Counted from the first letter of the stretch, positions 8,931-20,826 are shown. The stretch: 64,000 nt of DNA from Mesostigma viride (GCA_009746045.1 RPFO01000597.1:22620-86619); one strand, 5' to 3'. Numbers and translations: made by a program. The notes: generated by a model not told the origin, from the letters alone.

Positions 8931-9167
8931 GGGGAGGGCCTACCCCCTTCCCCCCCCCCCCCTCCTTCCCCGCCCCCCCCCCCCCCCCTTCCGTCCCCCC
9001 CCGCCTGGGGCCCATTACCTTTGCCGCCCATTTTTTCCCGCCCAGGTTTTCCCGCCCAGCTCATAAAACGTCGGGGGTGGGGGGGTCGGACGCCCCCACC
9101 CCACCCGAGCGATGATAACCCCCCGGGGTCGGGGCGTTATCTCCGGGACGGTCGCGAAAAGGCTGAT
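8931..9167 (-). repeat. C-rich spacer holding GC-rich repeat copy 2
   Basis: Long C-runs, three TTTCCCGCCCA-like units near 9025-9058, and on the minus strand the block order of the repeat at 4545-4675. It separates two LINE-B tails that face each other and is bounded by TTAA-type sequence on both sides. Confidence 0.5.
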
Positions 9168-9385
9168 AATTAATGAATTAATTAGACTCGTGCTCCCGTT
9201 GGGGAGTCACGGAGCATTAACCCCGATGGATGGATGGGTGGGTGCAAACAGTCCTACCGGTCTAAGCTATCTACATCAGCTACCTACGATGACATCTATC
9301 TAACAGCATTACTAACTACAACATCTCTCTATACAGCCTCACGCTGCCCTAGGGGAGCTGTCTGGCGTGCCTCCCGCGGGCTGAT
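9168..9385 (-). mobile_element. LINE-B 3' end (minus)
   Basis: Plus strand reads TTAATTAGACTCGTGCTCCC, the hairpin, TTAACCCCGATGGATGG, then the inverted 3' UTR up to CCTAGGGGAGCTGTCTGGCG. Same family as 8633-8930 in opposite orientation. Bases 9386-9913 show no recognisable gene or repeat. Confidence 0.8.
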
Positions 9386-9913
9386 AGGAATAGTAGGGGA
9401 AAGAATCCGTCAATCCATATAGTACGTTTTGAGTTTTGGTTTACTCGGGATCGCTCGTCTCCTGCCAAACTGAATATGTATCTAAAGCTCTTCTAGCTTC
9501 TGCAAAAACCGGCTCTCTACCGTAGTGGCTTTAATGATCAATTTGCAAATAATTATTTTTTCGAGGGTTTTTTTGCATGGATTTGACACTGTACGGGGAA
9601 AGTTCAGCCCGGGTTAGGTAAATTTCGAGCCCGGGAGCTTGTTTATAGCCAGTGGCATACTCGAACACGCGGACAAGATAACGGCAGGCTCGAGCTACCA
9701 TGGTCCGGATTCTCCGGTCTCCCGATTTCTGGCCTGCGCTGGTTGCGGTCTCCTTGATCAGTACTGACGGGCAGTGAGTCAGGGCGCCTAGTTCAGTCAC
9801 TTCAGTGTCTGACTTGGATTCTAACCTATCAAGTACATTAAACTGATTAGTGATTACCCATTTACACGGATTAAACTGATTACCCACCAAGCGGTCCAAT
9901 GGCTTCCCTGGTC

Positions 9914-9984
9914 TAATAACGCGCCCGTGACTCCCCAACGGGAGCACGAGTCTAATTAATTAATTAATTAATTAATAACGCGCC
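9914..9984 (+). mobile_element. Minimal LINE-B insertion: hairpin and tail only, with target duplication
   Basis: A 47-base insert (9926-9972) contains only CGTGACTCCCCAACGGGAGC, ACGAGTC and (TTAA)n. It is flanked by the direct repeat TAATAACGCGCC (9914-9925 and 9973-9984). The repeat shows a genuine insertion event. The right edge is slightly ambiguous because the tail and the duplication share TTAA. No LINE body is present. Confidence 0.85.
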
Positions 9985-12576
9985 CTAGTAGCCTTTCACC
10001 TGTCACCGCCACACGTGTGTGTGCCCACCTTAATTAGGATTCGCTGATACTCATTTCCCCTCTCACCTCTTTGGTCCATAATTGGCTAATAAAATATACC
10101 CATTTCCCCGAAATTACCCACCAAGCGCAGTTCCTATCTGACAATTAAGTGAGTACCTGTATGACATAAGTCCCTAATCAGTGCAAAAGGGCTCGTAATC
10201 AGTGCTAATAGGGCCCTAATCAGTGCTATTTATTAATTAATTCTCAATCTGGCGCGACGCGGCGCGGCGTGGAGCGGCGAGCGCGGCGCTCCACTTTTAC
10301 CTAGCTGCGCCGTGGCCTGCAGCCAGAAACAGGTGTAGCGCATCCCGGTTTTCATACTTTACGGGGTAAATTGAAGTATTATTTTAGCACTTTTCGGGGG
10401 GTCATTTGAAAAGAATTATTCGCACTTTACGGTAATAGCTGGCGCTGTTAGAACGCAACGGGAAGGAGAAAATGCGACGGCCCTCCACAATGCACGTGGC
10501 AAGCCTCAAGTCTTTCGAGGAATCATGGCCGGCATTTTGGCAAGTTACGTAGCAACAAAGAAACGCTCTAAAACTCCTAATTAATTAGCGTGGGCTCCGA
10601 TGTACGACGAAGCACGCGGCATGGCCCGGTAGGTTGCGGCTGGGCAGTGTGGGGAATGAAAGCGGTTGGTATCTCCATACGGTGTTCTGCCATGAGCAAG
10701 TCCAGTGACACGTGGTGGAAGCAGAGGGTCTTGTGGGCGTGCCTTTCGAATGTTTCCCGTTCATCGGCGCAGAAATCCTTGGATCGCGCGCGATCGTATC
10801 CGTGACTGTATTGGAATCCCGCAAAGATACCGGAGGGAAAACAACTGTAATTATGATCGAGAAGAGTAACGCGCTTGTCGGGAAATATTGGCGCGCGTTT
10901 CACGAGCCGATTGCGAGGAAGCCTCGAGGCTGCCAAGATTTCCTTGTGCTCTCTTCTGTATTTGGGGCTTTCGATCACAAGGTTAGTTTATGAGCTTTTC
11001 ATGGCGGTTTCTAGACATTTATTCCGTTTGAATGTTCGGGGTCGAAAACTCTATTTATGGCTACCTCAAATTTACAGCTAGGGGTGTGAACTTCATCCTA
11101 CCCTTACCTCCACCCCTTTCTCTTCCAGACCTAGAAAGGGCTCTTCGGGCCCATGGCATACCGTTCAACTTTTACGTTGGAGCTTCAACATTTTTCTTTT
11201 ATGAAACCTGAAATGGTCGGGAGGGGGGGGGGGGTTAGCTGTGAATCACTTACGTGGTCTTTTGAGGAGGTTGTGGAGCAGTTTATCCACCAGTTGAAAG
11301 AATTTATGGAGACGAGATAGTAATAGTTCTACAACATGTATCGCACTGTTAGCATCGACTTCCCCTGCCAGGTGATAGGTGGTTACCAAACGAAAAGGAA
11401 TCAACAGCGGGACTGTAATCCAAGTACACCCTGATATCACTGAGACTGTTCCTGTAGGCAGGGCGCAATGTCACCACCTGCTTTGTGCTAGCCATTTTGT
11501 TGAGCATTCTTTACTTCTCTGCTGTGTGCACTTATAGTGCTTGTCGATTGACTAACATGGTTCATTACAACAATCCTTTACGAGCATGATTCAAGTAGTT
11601 ACCAATGATTAGCCTTATAAGCTCCAGTGGGGATGTCACGAAGCATCGAGGAGCAGGGATTAGTTACCTTTTCCGTAACTTTTATTATCTGCTTGACCTT
11701 CGTCTCTAGATTCTTTTCTCTACCATCTGTATCGTTTCAACCACCAGAGACTTTTAATCTGCTTTGAACTGGTAGTGCAAGACGAGAGAGAGCGTAAAAT
11801 GTAGGAATGCTCATATTTTAGTCATCTGCATGTCTTTCCTGGCATTTAATTGCTTGCATGAGGCAGGCTTCTTTGTTATTCTTACGTCTAGATGGAACCT
11901 TGCCCTGCTGCTAGCGCTACCGAGGGGGTGGCTGGGATTATGAAAAACTTCAACCCCTTTTCTGGGGAAGAAGGGATCAAGGGAGATCCTTTCTCTTTCT
12001 TGCTCTGTAAAGCCTCATCGCGTTACAGCAACACGACCATAACCACAGCGCAGCGTGCAAACCATGTCCTTCACCATTCCATTTCATCAAATGGCCGACC
12101 ATCGGAAAGTGCCGCCTCCATTGGTTGAATACCAAGGGAGGCTAGAGCTTCCAATGATAGGCATTTCGTAAATCCTGCACTGGTCGCCTCATCATGTAGG
12201 ATAAATAATAAGGCGATGTAGGATATATTTGCACTCTTAGTAAATCCTATGGTTGTTTATTAGGACTACATTCCTGTACAACTTCGGGCAGCGTGACAGG
12301 GAACGGCTGCCCACTATGAACGATGTCCCTTTCATATGCTTCCCTATCCTTTCTGCCTTGCCGCACTTCCCTTTGTGTGTGGCGAGGAGGTGGGTAGATG
12401 CCCGGGCCATGTGCACGGCCCAAAGCCAATCAAAAATATAATTTACAGCAGAATAACAACACTTTCCTTTTCTTATGCCTTGATGCATGGGTGGGTGGAA
12501 TGCAGGGAGCGGCACGCCTTGTCTGCCCGCCAACCTGCCTGGGCCGCTATCCTCCCATCGCCCCTTTGCCCCCATC
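9985..12576. other. Intergenic region with no recognised gene
   Basis: I see no coding region I can support. Small features are three TAATCAGTGC repeats near 10166-10230, a GCGGCG-rich patch at 10250-10300, and a minus-strand open frame at 10577-10978 (133 residues) without recognisable motifs. The promoter of the downstream secreted-protein gene should lie near 12300-12576. Confidence 0.5.
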
Positions 12577-15500
12577 ATGGCGGCATCCCTGCGTCGCCTG
12601 CTGCGTGGTGTCCTGCTGGCCGCCCTCGTGTCGTCGTGGGTGTCGCTCTCCCTTGCAGCGTCTGACAGTAGGTTATGCATGCCACTGCATTTCTGGGTTT
12701 CTTCACGATCAATGCAATATGGCATGTCTTGGGGTCCCCGTTATCACTGTAGATCAAGATAGATGGTTCATCAAGGTCGCCTAACGACAGCTGCTTGGGA
12801 GGAGGGGGGGGGGGGGGGGCTGACGATTGCTCCTGATACAATTTCCTTGGCCCACGTTCCTGTTCCCAATCGAGCATCGGGATGTAAGCAGGTGGGGTGC
12901 AGGCATGTGTGGGTTTGCAAGCCAGAGAAAATGCCTCGTTGTGTGTTTTTGCTGTCTTGCATGTTATATTGCATGGCATACCGACGCGCTGGTCCCTTTT
13001 GCTTTCTTTCGAGTTTATGGGTGGGCGTGCATGGATGCTTATCTGGGCCTTTTGCTTTCTTTCGAGTTCATGGGTGGGCGTGCATGGATGCTTATCTGGG
13101 CCTTTTGCTTTCTTTCGAGTTCATGGGTGGGCGTGCATGGATGCTTATCTGGGCCTTTTGCTTCCTTTCGAGTTCATGGGTGGGCGTGCATGGATGCTTA
13201 TCTGGGCCTTTTGCTTCCTTTCGAGTTCATGGGTGGGCGTGCATGGATGCTTATCTGGGTCAGCGCTCCAAGAATTCCGTTTAATCAAGCGTGGAACGGA
13301 ATCGACTCGTTAATCACGGTGACTACTAGGATTGAAGCAGGGATGAGTTGGTTTTCTTTCAGCAAAGGCGGTGCTGCACATCACACGCACATGCCTACAC
13401 TTGCATGCACATGTGCATGTAATTTTCGGGGGAAACATGGCCCGACAGACCCGCAGATACGGGCCTAACGCTGCACTGAATGCCCAGATGGGCATTCCCC
13501 GCGCAGGCCCCGATGGTTGACGCAAGTAGGAGGGCAACATTCCATCGATTCAGAATCCGTTGACCCGGCCGAGTCAGCTTCGCGGAGCGGACCGCTTTTC
13601 TGGCTACGTCGTCTGCTTGGGTTCGCTCTGTATTTCTTCCTGGGCCACATCGCTTCGATGCATCGTATCCCATGTCTCTGCATGCAGCGCATGCTCGCTC
13701 TGATTGTCGTGTGTGCCATCGCATATGCCCAATGGCTGATAAACGTAATTACTTAATGTTGCTAACTAACGACATGCTGATCATCGATCTCACAACTCTG
13801 TGGACCACTGGCATTTGCGCACCGTAACCAAACTGGCCTGTTAGCAGGGGTGAAAATCTGGCAGTTCTGTGCAACCTTGTCACGTCTTATCTGTGCCTTT
13901 TGTCCATGTGCCATGTGGCATGTGCCACCTGACCACAACGTAACCCTCCTCGTTGCGGTGACGTTTGCAGAAGCGTGCACGGACGACACCGAGTGCGATG
14001 ATGGCAAGTACTGCAACGGTGAAGAAACGTGCGACTCCAACGGCCAGTGTGTTCCAGGGACCCCCGTGGACTGCGATGACGGCATCCCTTGCACGCGGGA
14101 CCGGTGCCGTGAGTCGGCACGTTCCTGTGTGAATCGCCCCGTGGACTCACTGTGCGATGATGGCAAGTTCTGCAACGGGGAGGAGACGTGCGACGCAACC
14201 CAGGGTTGCCAGCCGGGGACTCCGCTGGACTGCGACGATGGCATCCCTTGCACCCGGGATTCCTGCAGTGAGGCGACCAAGACCTGCGTCCACCGCCCTG
14301 TAAATTTGCAGTGCGATGATGGCAAGTTATGCAACGGGGTGGAAACCTGTGACGCCACACAGGGCTGCCTGACAGGGACGCCACCCAATTGCGATGATGG
14401 GGTGCCCTGCACCCAGGATTCCTGCAGTGAGGCGACCAAGACCTGCGTCCACCGCCCTGTAAATTTGCAGTGTGATGATGGCAAGTACTGCAATGGGGTG
14501 GAAACTTGTGATGCCACTCAGGGCTGCCTGCCAGGGACGCCTCCCAATTGCGATGATGGGGTGTCCTGCACCCAGGATTCCTGCAATGAGGCGACCAAGA
14601 CCTGTGTCCACCGCCCCGTGAATTCGCAGTGCGATGATGGCAGGTACTGCAATGGGGTGGAAACTTGTGATGCAGCGCAGGGCTGCCTGCCAGGGACGCC
14701 ACCCAATTGCGATGACGGGGTGCCCTGCACTCAGGATTCTTGCAGTGAGGCGACCAAGACGTGCGTCCACCGCGCAGTAAATTCGCAGTGCGATGATGGC
14801 AGGTACTGCAATGGGGTGGAAACCTGTGATGCAACGCAGGGCTGCCTGCCAGGCGCTCCGCCGGCTTGCGACGATGGCATTCTTTGCACTCAGGACAGTT
14901 GCAGCGAAGCAACCAAACGTTGCTCCAACACGCCCGTGAATTCCAGGTGCTTCGATGGCGTATTCTGCAACGGTGCTGAGCGGTGTGATCCACTGGATGG
15001 GTGCGTGCCAGGGACCCCCCCAGATTGCGATGATGGCATCCTCTGCACCCAGGATAGCTGCAGCGAAGCAACAAGAAGCTGTGTGAATACCCCTGTCAAC
15101 TCCAGGTGCTTCGATGGCGTATTCTGCAACGGTGCTGAGCGGTGTGATCCACTGGATGGGTGCGTGCCAGGGACCCCCCCAGATTGCGATGATGGCATCC
15201 TCTGCACCCAGGATAGCTGCAGCGAAGCAACAAGAAGCTGTGTGAATACCCCTGTCAACTCCAGGTGCTTCGATGGCGTATTCTGCAACGGTGCTGAGCG
15301 ATGTGATCCACTGGATGGGTGCGTGCCAGGGACCCCCCCAGATTGCGATGATGGCATCCTCTGCACCCAGGATAGCTGCAGCGAAGCAACAAGAAGCTGT
15401 GTGAATACCCCTGTCAACTCCAGGTGCTTCGATGGCGTATTCTGCAACGGTGCTGAGCGGTGTGATCCACTGGATGGGTGCATGCCAGGGACCCCCCCAG

Positions 15501-15743
15501 ATTGCAGTGACAGCATCCTCTGCACACAGGACAGCTGTAACGAGGCATTGAAACGTTGTGTACACGCACCCATCAGCTCGAGGTGCTCTGATGGAATCTT
15601 TTGCAACGGCGCGGAGAGATGTGACCCCGTGCAGGGCTGCCTGCCAGGGGCCCGTCCAAACTGCAACGATGGCCAGGTGTGCACCTCTGACTTCTGCGAC
15701 GAGCTGGCGAACAGCTGCGGCCACCGGCCAATCCCTGGGTGTG
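12577..15743 (+). CDS. Secreted 8-cysteine repeat protein
   Basis: Exon 1 (12577-12667) encodes a signal peptide: MAASLRRLLRG, a hydrophobic LLAALVSSWVSLSLA core, then ASD. Its donor is GTAGGT. Exon 2 (13971-15743) follows an acceptor TTTGCAG, and the phases agree (one base plus two). It encodes eleven tandem repeats of about 53 residues, each with eight cysteines: C-DDG-C-NG.E.C, then GC..G.P, C-DDG, CT.D.C and a final C before the next unit. These are probably four disulphides per unit in a rigid, extracellular or cell-wall protein. Similar Cys/Asp/Gly repeats occur in secreted proteins of bacteria and protists; I cannot name the family. Exon 2 ends at a GTACGT donor. A compatible final exon (16925-16962, ending GWWV, with AATAAA right after the stop) is possible. 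Without splicing the frame stops at 15841. Confidence 0.8.
12992..13260 (+). repeat. 53-base minisatellite in intron 1
   Basis: Five near-identical 53-base units (GGGCCTTTTGCTTTCTTTCG, then a TTCATGGGTGGGCGTGCATG segment, then GATGCTTATCT). Because 53 is not a multiple of three, the same peptides appear in all three frames, which creates false open frames of 138-213 residues. The array lies inside intron 1 (12668-13970) of the secreted-protein gene. Confidence 0.9.
14944..15582 (+). repeat. Recent 159-base amplification within exon 2
   Basis: Repeats 7 to 10 of the secreted protein, starting at each CFDGVFCNGAERCDP, are nearly identical at the DNA level over units of 159 bases (53 codons). 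Repeats 1-6 and 11 have diverged from one another. This points to recent in-frame unit duplication by unequal exchange or slippage, so copy number may vary between strains. Confidence 0.9.
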
Positions 15744-17365
15744 GTACGTTTTTCAGAATTGATATGAAAGGTTTTCAAGCAGGTGTTCCATTGGCCATGA
15801 TGGCGGGTGCATCTCGGTTTTGTCAGGTTGTGCAAATCTAGGGGAGGTTTATGCATGGATTGCGGACAAGCTTGCATGAAATAGCTGGAACGCTTATCGT
15901 GATGCATCCAGCACACTGGCAGTTGTTGCACATCTGTTGAAAGTTTGGGTGGTTTGTCGCAAATCCAGAAGGGGGTTACATTCTCATATGTATCGATATT
16001 TCATAGCCACTGTTTTGTAGGCTTTTTTCCGTCTGTTCATGGTCTGATGTCAAAGGACATTGCTTGTGTGGCTAACGGTAGCGTTGGGGTTTTGGTGATG
16101 TGTTGACCTGCATTTTGGAATTAAAGGATGCAAGGGAACTGATGCGCTTGTAGACGGTGTGAAGGTCACCCTAGTCTGCAAGTCCTCATTGCCTGTCCTA
16201 GTTGGTTTGCAGCTACCTTCACTGCATACAGTATAAACGAGTTTGGCACATACAAAGTATACCAAAATGCCATCGCATGTGTTCTGTGGCCGTAACTTGC
16301 ACTATTCTATTTGATACTACAAGTACTACGCCTACAACTCACTTATGGGCCGCATGCACCAAGCTGTGCTCCTGCAACGCAGCGCCTTGTCTTGCCCCTA
16401 GACACGATCTGAAGTTCGTGACATTTTCTCTTGGCGTGATACTGTAATGCCAAGTAATTCACGCCTTATCGTATCTAACCATTGTAAAGCAATATTGCTT
16501 TGCAGTCGCATATCACGGATTCATGTTTGTAGTCGCCAAGAAATGGAAATTGGTATCTTTAGTTGGAGGTACATATTGTTGCGCGCGTATCTAGGGTGCA
16601 ATGGGATGGTGGGTAGTTGGAATGTTTTCAGTTTGGGGCTTCATGCTACATGACAAATAATAACATTATATTGTTCACCTTCTGGTACTGGATGTACATT
16701 GTTTTTCTCCGTGGGTCATCTTCTAGGTGTGTTCAACTCTAGCGCCGAGCGTATAATCTTCTGTATGCAACATGTTGTTGCAGAGGCTTTGTAGTACATG
16801 TATTATACCTATGGGCCCATCATGTCATTTGTGCGCACGGTCCCCAATATGAAATTGCCGGTGCGGTGAGGGCTGTCTTTGATACTTCTCCCACTCTGCT
16901 GCCATTCCCTGCCTTGCCATGCAGTGCCTCCTGCCCGCAGACTGCTTGGATGGTGGGTGTAATAAAAACTTCTTCCTGCAACAATATGCTTCGCTGCATG
17001 TTCCCATTTGGGGCTGTCAGGGTGCTCGTGCTTGAATTTGTACAGTCTACTTCGCGATGAGTGCATCAATTAATTCATTACACGCAGTCCTGTCAATTGG
17101 GGACTCGCGGACTACGTGTAGTGCTTTACATCCCTGTCTATGTTGCACATTGGGAAGGGCCCCCGGGCAGCGATACCCGTCTTCCCTCATGCCCAGAGGC
17201 AAGCCACAGCTGCAAAGCAGGCGAGTGCATAGGCTGAACCACGGATATAGCCAGTAGTATGCTGAGCCAACACTGGACATTCCACGATATGCATGATTTT
17301 AGCTTACTTGCAGAGCAACTTAGACGCTGTTGGCGTCATCCGCTCAACCCCTCTTACTCAGATAT
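15744..17365. other. 3' flank of the secreted-protein gene
   Basis: A possible last exon lies at 16925-16962, preceded by a pyrimidine-rich stretch and CCATGCAG. No other gene, RNA or repeat is recognised; the open frames are short and lack motifs. Confidence 0.4.
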
Positions 17366-17418
17366 TAGTTAATTAATTAAATACGTGCTCCCGTTGGGAA
17401 GTCACGGAGCACAATAAT
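17366..17418 (-). mobile_element. LINE-B-type tail only (minus)
   Basis: Plus strand AGTTAATTAATTAAATACG, then GTGCTCCCGTTGGGAAGTCA and CGGAGCAC. It is another hairpin-plus-(TTAA)n remnant without a LINE body; a target duplication is not clear. One inner-stem base is changed (GGGAAG against CTCCC). Bases 17419-17690 repeat a phrase from 17186-17215 (CCCTCATGCCCGGAGGCAAG) but hold no gene. Confidence 0.65.
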
Positions 17419-17694
17419 ACAGAGTCGGTTTTCTCATGCAGTGATCTTAATTTATTTTCATCCCTGTAAGTTACAAAATGGGGGCAGAGACACCCGTCCT
17501 CCCTCATGCCCGGAGGCAAGCCACAGCTGCAATTGAAACTACTCACGAGGAGAGTCTGGCATCTCTGTGGACCCGTGCACTAATGCTGAAATATGTGCGT
17601 GGGTCATGGGTGACATGGAGGGGGCATTGTCTGGCACCATGAAACAGTAGACTTAATTGTGCGGGTAGACATGCGGGTGCATGTAATTTATCAC

Positions 17695-18129
17695 TTAGGA
17701 ACATAACTCCGTTGGGAGTGTATGTAGCACATGTCCCAGAGAAAGGGCATATGGCTTTTAATACATTCTAAGCTACTTCCTGCAAGGGTGGGAATGTAAA
17801 CAACACTAGCTCTAGGTGCCCCAAGGGCATGCACCTGCACCCCCCAGAGTCTCAAGCAACACCCAGCTGAGGGGAGCCTGTCACGGGGCCGGGGGGAAGA
17901 TCATCATGGCTAGACAAGAGCTAGGGCAAGGCTTCTCATCAGAGAGTGACTCTCTGTATAGGCAGGGCTGAGCTAATTCTTAATGCAGCATCCATGGGGG
18001 GCCCATCATAGGCAGGGCGTGGCTAAATTCTCAAATGCATCATCCATGGCCATTATGGGCGCACATGCGCTGCCGGGCCGCGTGGTAGGCTAAGCCTTAC
18101 TAATCTACACTACTGCTATATTCCCTAGA
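17695..18129 (-). mobile_element. 3' UTR and hairpin of an ORF1 element (minus)
   Basis: The hairpin reads CATA-CA-CTCC-CAAC-GGAG-T-TATG on the minus strand (about 17703-17725). It is followed upstream by the UTR shared with 6418-6712 and 8439-8632. Here the UTR is uninterrupted, which gives the empty-site comparison for the TTAA transposon. No clear tandem tail remains below 17700. Confidence 0.75.
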
Positions 18130-18906
18130 CTGGGGGTGCCGGCCTGCCAAGGCTTGTGGTCGACTTGGATGACGTCCCCCCTCCAGTATACCGGTTTCCC
18201 CCCTGCGCTTTGCCGTATCTGGAGGTAGGTCGGCCATAGCTCGCGTCGCCGTTGTTACTGGGCCAGGGTCAGGTCGTCGTCCAGCGTGAAGTGAGTCCTC
18301 GAGAGCTTCTTACGGTTTTTAAGAAACAACAGCTTGTCCGCCATGTACTTAAAGGTGAGGAGCACGGGTGCCGGGCCAGCCTTACCCCGCGCGCGGGGGA
18401 GGCGGGCAGCCGACATGCGCAGCTCACCATTGATGTGCATGGGGGCAAGAATGTCGCGCTTATATGCCGTGAGAAGAGTCGTCGAGTCCTCACCTGCCGG
18501 CTGGTCGAACGGTGTTTGACGATGACATTGTGGCGACGCTGGGTGCGCCCGGGTCGGCCTCCTCGCGGAGGTCGAGGGCTTGTTGCTTAAGCTGTGCCGC
18601 AATGGTGGAGGTGGTGGAGGTGGCGTGGTGCTTGAGCAGGTCCGCCCAGGTCTGGGTGGGAGGGGCGTCGTCGCCAGGGCCAGCGGGGGCTGGCTTGGCG
18701 GCGCAATGTCCTTCACCGCCTGGGCGGTGATGCCGGCGGTGGTCTGCATGCAATCCATGGCGATGGCGGTGTCCTTGAGGCGCTGGTTGATGTCGAGAAG
18801 CTGGGCCTTGAGGGCGGCGGTGGAGGTGGAGGTGGCAGTGGAGGTGGAGGCGAGGGTGGAGGTGGAGGTGACGGTGGTGGAAATGTGAGGGAGCTCAGCA
18901 GCCAGC
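18130..18906 (-). pseudogene. LINE ORF1 pseudogene, 3' part, split by an LTR element
   Basis: Minus-strand ORF1 with the same blocks as 5109-6417: TAQAVKDIA, Pro-rich linker, KRDILAPMH, ARGKAGPAPVLLTFKYMADK and [13 protein letters not shown], with frame breaks near 18520 and 18290. The coding sequence stops at 18906 in the middle of the coiled-coil region and resumes at 34032 on the far side of a 15.1-kb LTR element. CCAGC, duplicated at both break points, is part of the original ORF1 sequence. Confidence 0.75.
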
Positions 18907-19595
18907 TTTTACATCCCGGCTGACTGCCGGCTGCGAAAGATCTACACCTGATTCATAATAGACCATTATGAACAGTGGTCGCTATATTAACCCAATCTAC
19001 GCAATCCACACCATGACTAGTATGGACGATAACTAATCTAACATATTAAACCTGGCGCAGTTGACCCTGGCCGGTTCAAGCCCGAGGTGTTGCAACCTCG
19101 TGGGAAGCTGGGCGAAATGCCTCCCGAGGTACATGTAGCATTTACGACAGGAATTCAGGACCATGCATTTCCTAAACCCGCGGGCGTGACCCAGCCGGAA
19201 AGAGAAAGAGATCATTTCATTCATTCCGGGGGTGACAATGGTGAACGTTCCCACACACTATTAACCTTGGCGGCTCACGGCGTTGCCAAGCAGTGCCAAG
19301 CAGCACTGCTTGGACGCATGGTCAACCGAGATCTCTAGGGCGCTACGGTTCACACGAATCGACCGTACGACCCAAAACGAATTATACTAGGTCCACGCAC
19401 ATTGACATGCTGCGCACCTACAGATAAACCAAAGTACCGAAAGTACTACAAAACCACTGAATAGCAAGTACAACGCCGTATGAACCGGCTGTACAAATAG
19501 TCCTAAATAGTCGAACACTAAGACTTCGCCTATTTCACATTGTTGCGCCGAACTGTCCACTAAAGGAACCTAATTAAATAGGCTTGGACGCAACA
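18907..19595 (-). repeat. 3' LTR of the outer element
   Basis: Matches 33338-34031 almost throughout. Differences seen by eye: an A/G change near 18937, a rearranged stretch around 18993-19003, and a small deletion near 19215. The minus-strand ends are TGTTGC and GTAAAA. Confidence 0.9.
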
Positions 19596-19615
19596 CTCCT
19601 CCCCCCTCTCTGGGG
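19596..19615 (-). promoter_or_regulatory. Polypurine tract of the outer element
   Basis: The minus strand reads CCCCAGAGAGGGGGGAGGAG directly before the LTR start TGTTGCG. This is the expected position for the plus-strand DNA primer of an LTR element. Confidence 0.75.
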
Positions 19616-20054
19616 AGAGGTCGGCTACCCCGCTAGCCCAACGACAACCACGCCCAGAACATGCTAGACTCCGTGTACGCATGGTGCAACCCATGAGTGA
19701 CCTACATATGGTCCCGATAGGGCAGGGACCAGCTTGCACGACTAAGCTGGTCCATCGGGCAAGCCCAACTAAGATCCCGTCCATTGGCCGCGCGGCACGC
19801 AGAAGAAGGATGCATGCCCAAAGGACAGAAGCGAGGGGCCAAGACACAGGGCAGTGAGCCAAGGTCTCCACGATCACCACAAGTTTAGCCACGGACATAC
19901 GTGAATCGTAACACATCCAAAGTGAGGATAGTCAATACAGGCATCGACACGACCACCACTGTAACTGCACGAGGTGATACATCACACGCAGGTGGCTCAA
20001 CCTCCAAATTCTCATCACAACTTAGAGCCAATAAAGGCCATGCTACAATAAAGT

Positions 20055-20145
20055 AGCCAAAAGTCGCCAAAGTCGCCAAAGATCACCGAGTGTCGCCAAA
20101 TGTCACCGAATGTTGCCAAATGTCACCAAATGTCACCAACTCAAC
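20055..20145 (+). repeat. 10-base tandem repeat (GTCGCCAAAT type)
   Basis: About nine degenerate units such as GTCGCCAAAG, GTCACCGAAT and GTCACCAAAT occur inside the outer LTR element. No coding function is seen. Confidence 0.75.
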
Positions 20146-20165
20146 GACGTCCCAAATAGAACAGT

Positions 20166-20826
20166 CTACCAATGGCAAGCAAGGTGCCAAAAGCTCCAAC
20201 CCGATAAGACAATGTGGTGAAGAACACAATGTAAACTGTCATGTGACCATGACCAATCGCACGCCCGTACTATCGCCACACGTAGCAATAGGGAGGTCCA
20301 CCCAGACCCCTGAGGGGGAACCTGGACAGGAGCCAAAGGTCGGTGGGAGGAGCTGGAAAGCCCCGCCACTAGGGGACCTGACGGCCCCGGTATGACCCCT
20401 GGACGGGCACTGGAAAGCCCCGTCATTGGGGGACCGGACGGCCCCACAACCCCGGAATTACCACCCGCAACGGTCACAGTACCCACCGGTAACGTCGCGC
20501 TGGTGACTGCCCCGCCCGGCCCTTGAGGCGCGACCTGATTGGGTCTTGCACTGGAAGGTGCAGAAGCCCCAGGTCCCGCCGCCGCTTGGGGAGTCAACAT
20601 CCGCTCCATCACCTTCTGGAGTACCGCTTCCATCGTGGTGGACAACCGCGCCTAAAAAAAAAAACTCTGCCTGTGCAACCATCTGTTTCTCCAAACCTAA
20701 ACGCAGCGCCTGCAGCTGGGAGAAAACCCGCTGCTCGACCTCCACCGCGGACTGCGAAGAGAGGTCGGACGCCTTGTTAATGCCGGAAACCGTGTTGTCC
20801 AACAAATGACTCGCCGATGCGTCCAT
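20166..20826 (-). pseudogene. Gag-like remnant of the outer element, frameshifted at poly(A)
   Basis: The minus strand starts MDASASHLLDNTVSGINKAS and has a helical segment (EVEQRVFSQLQALRLGLEKQ). It loses frame at an A-run (20654-20664). The other frame continues LSTTMEAVLQKVMERMLTPQ and then a Pro/Gly/Ser-rich linker. A coiled N-terminus plus Pro-rich linker is compatible with a Gag N-terminus, but no zinc knuckle or capsid motif is present. The function is inferred from position only. Confidence 0.4.

Noticed and set aside
10577-10978. A 133-residue minus-strand open frame
   Set aside because: No recognisable motif, and overlapping frames of similar length on the other strand.
12763-13468. 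Open frames of 138-213 residues with repeated WVGVHGCLSG / GWACMDAYLG
   Set aside because: They are a 53-base minisatellite read in three frames inside an intron whose borders fit the secreted-protein gene.
13762-15931. Long minus-strand open frames (up to 534 residues) opposite the cysteine-repeat exon
   Set aside because: They are shadows of a repetitive GC-rich exon. Only the plus strand has a signal peptide, cysteine spacing and splice sites.
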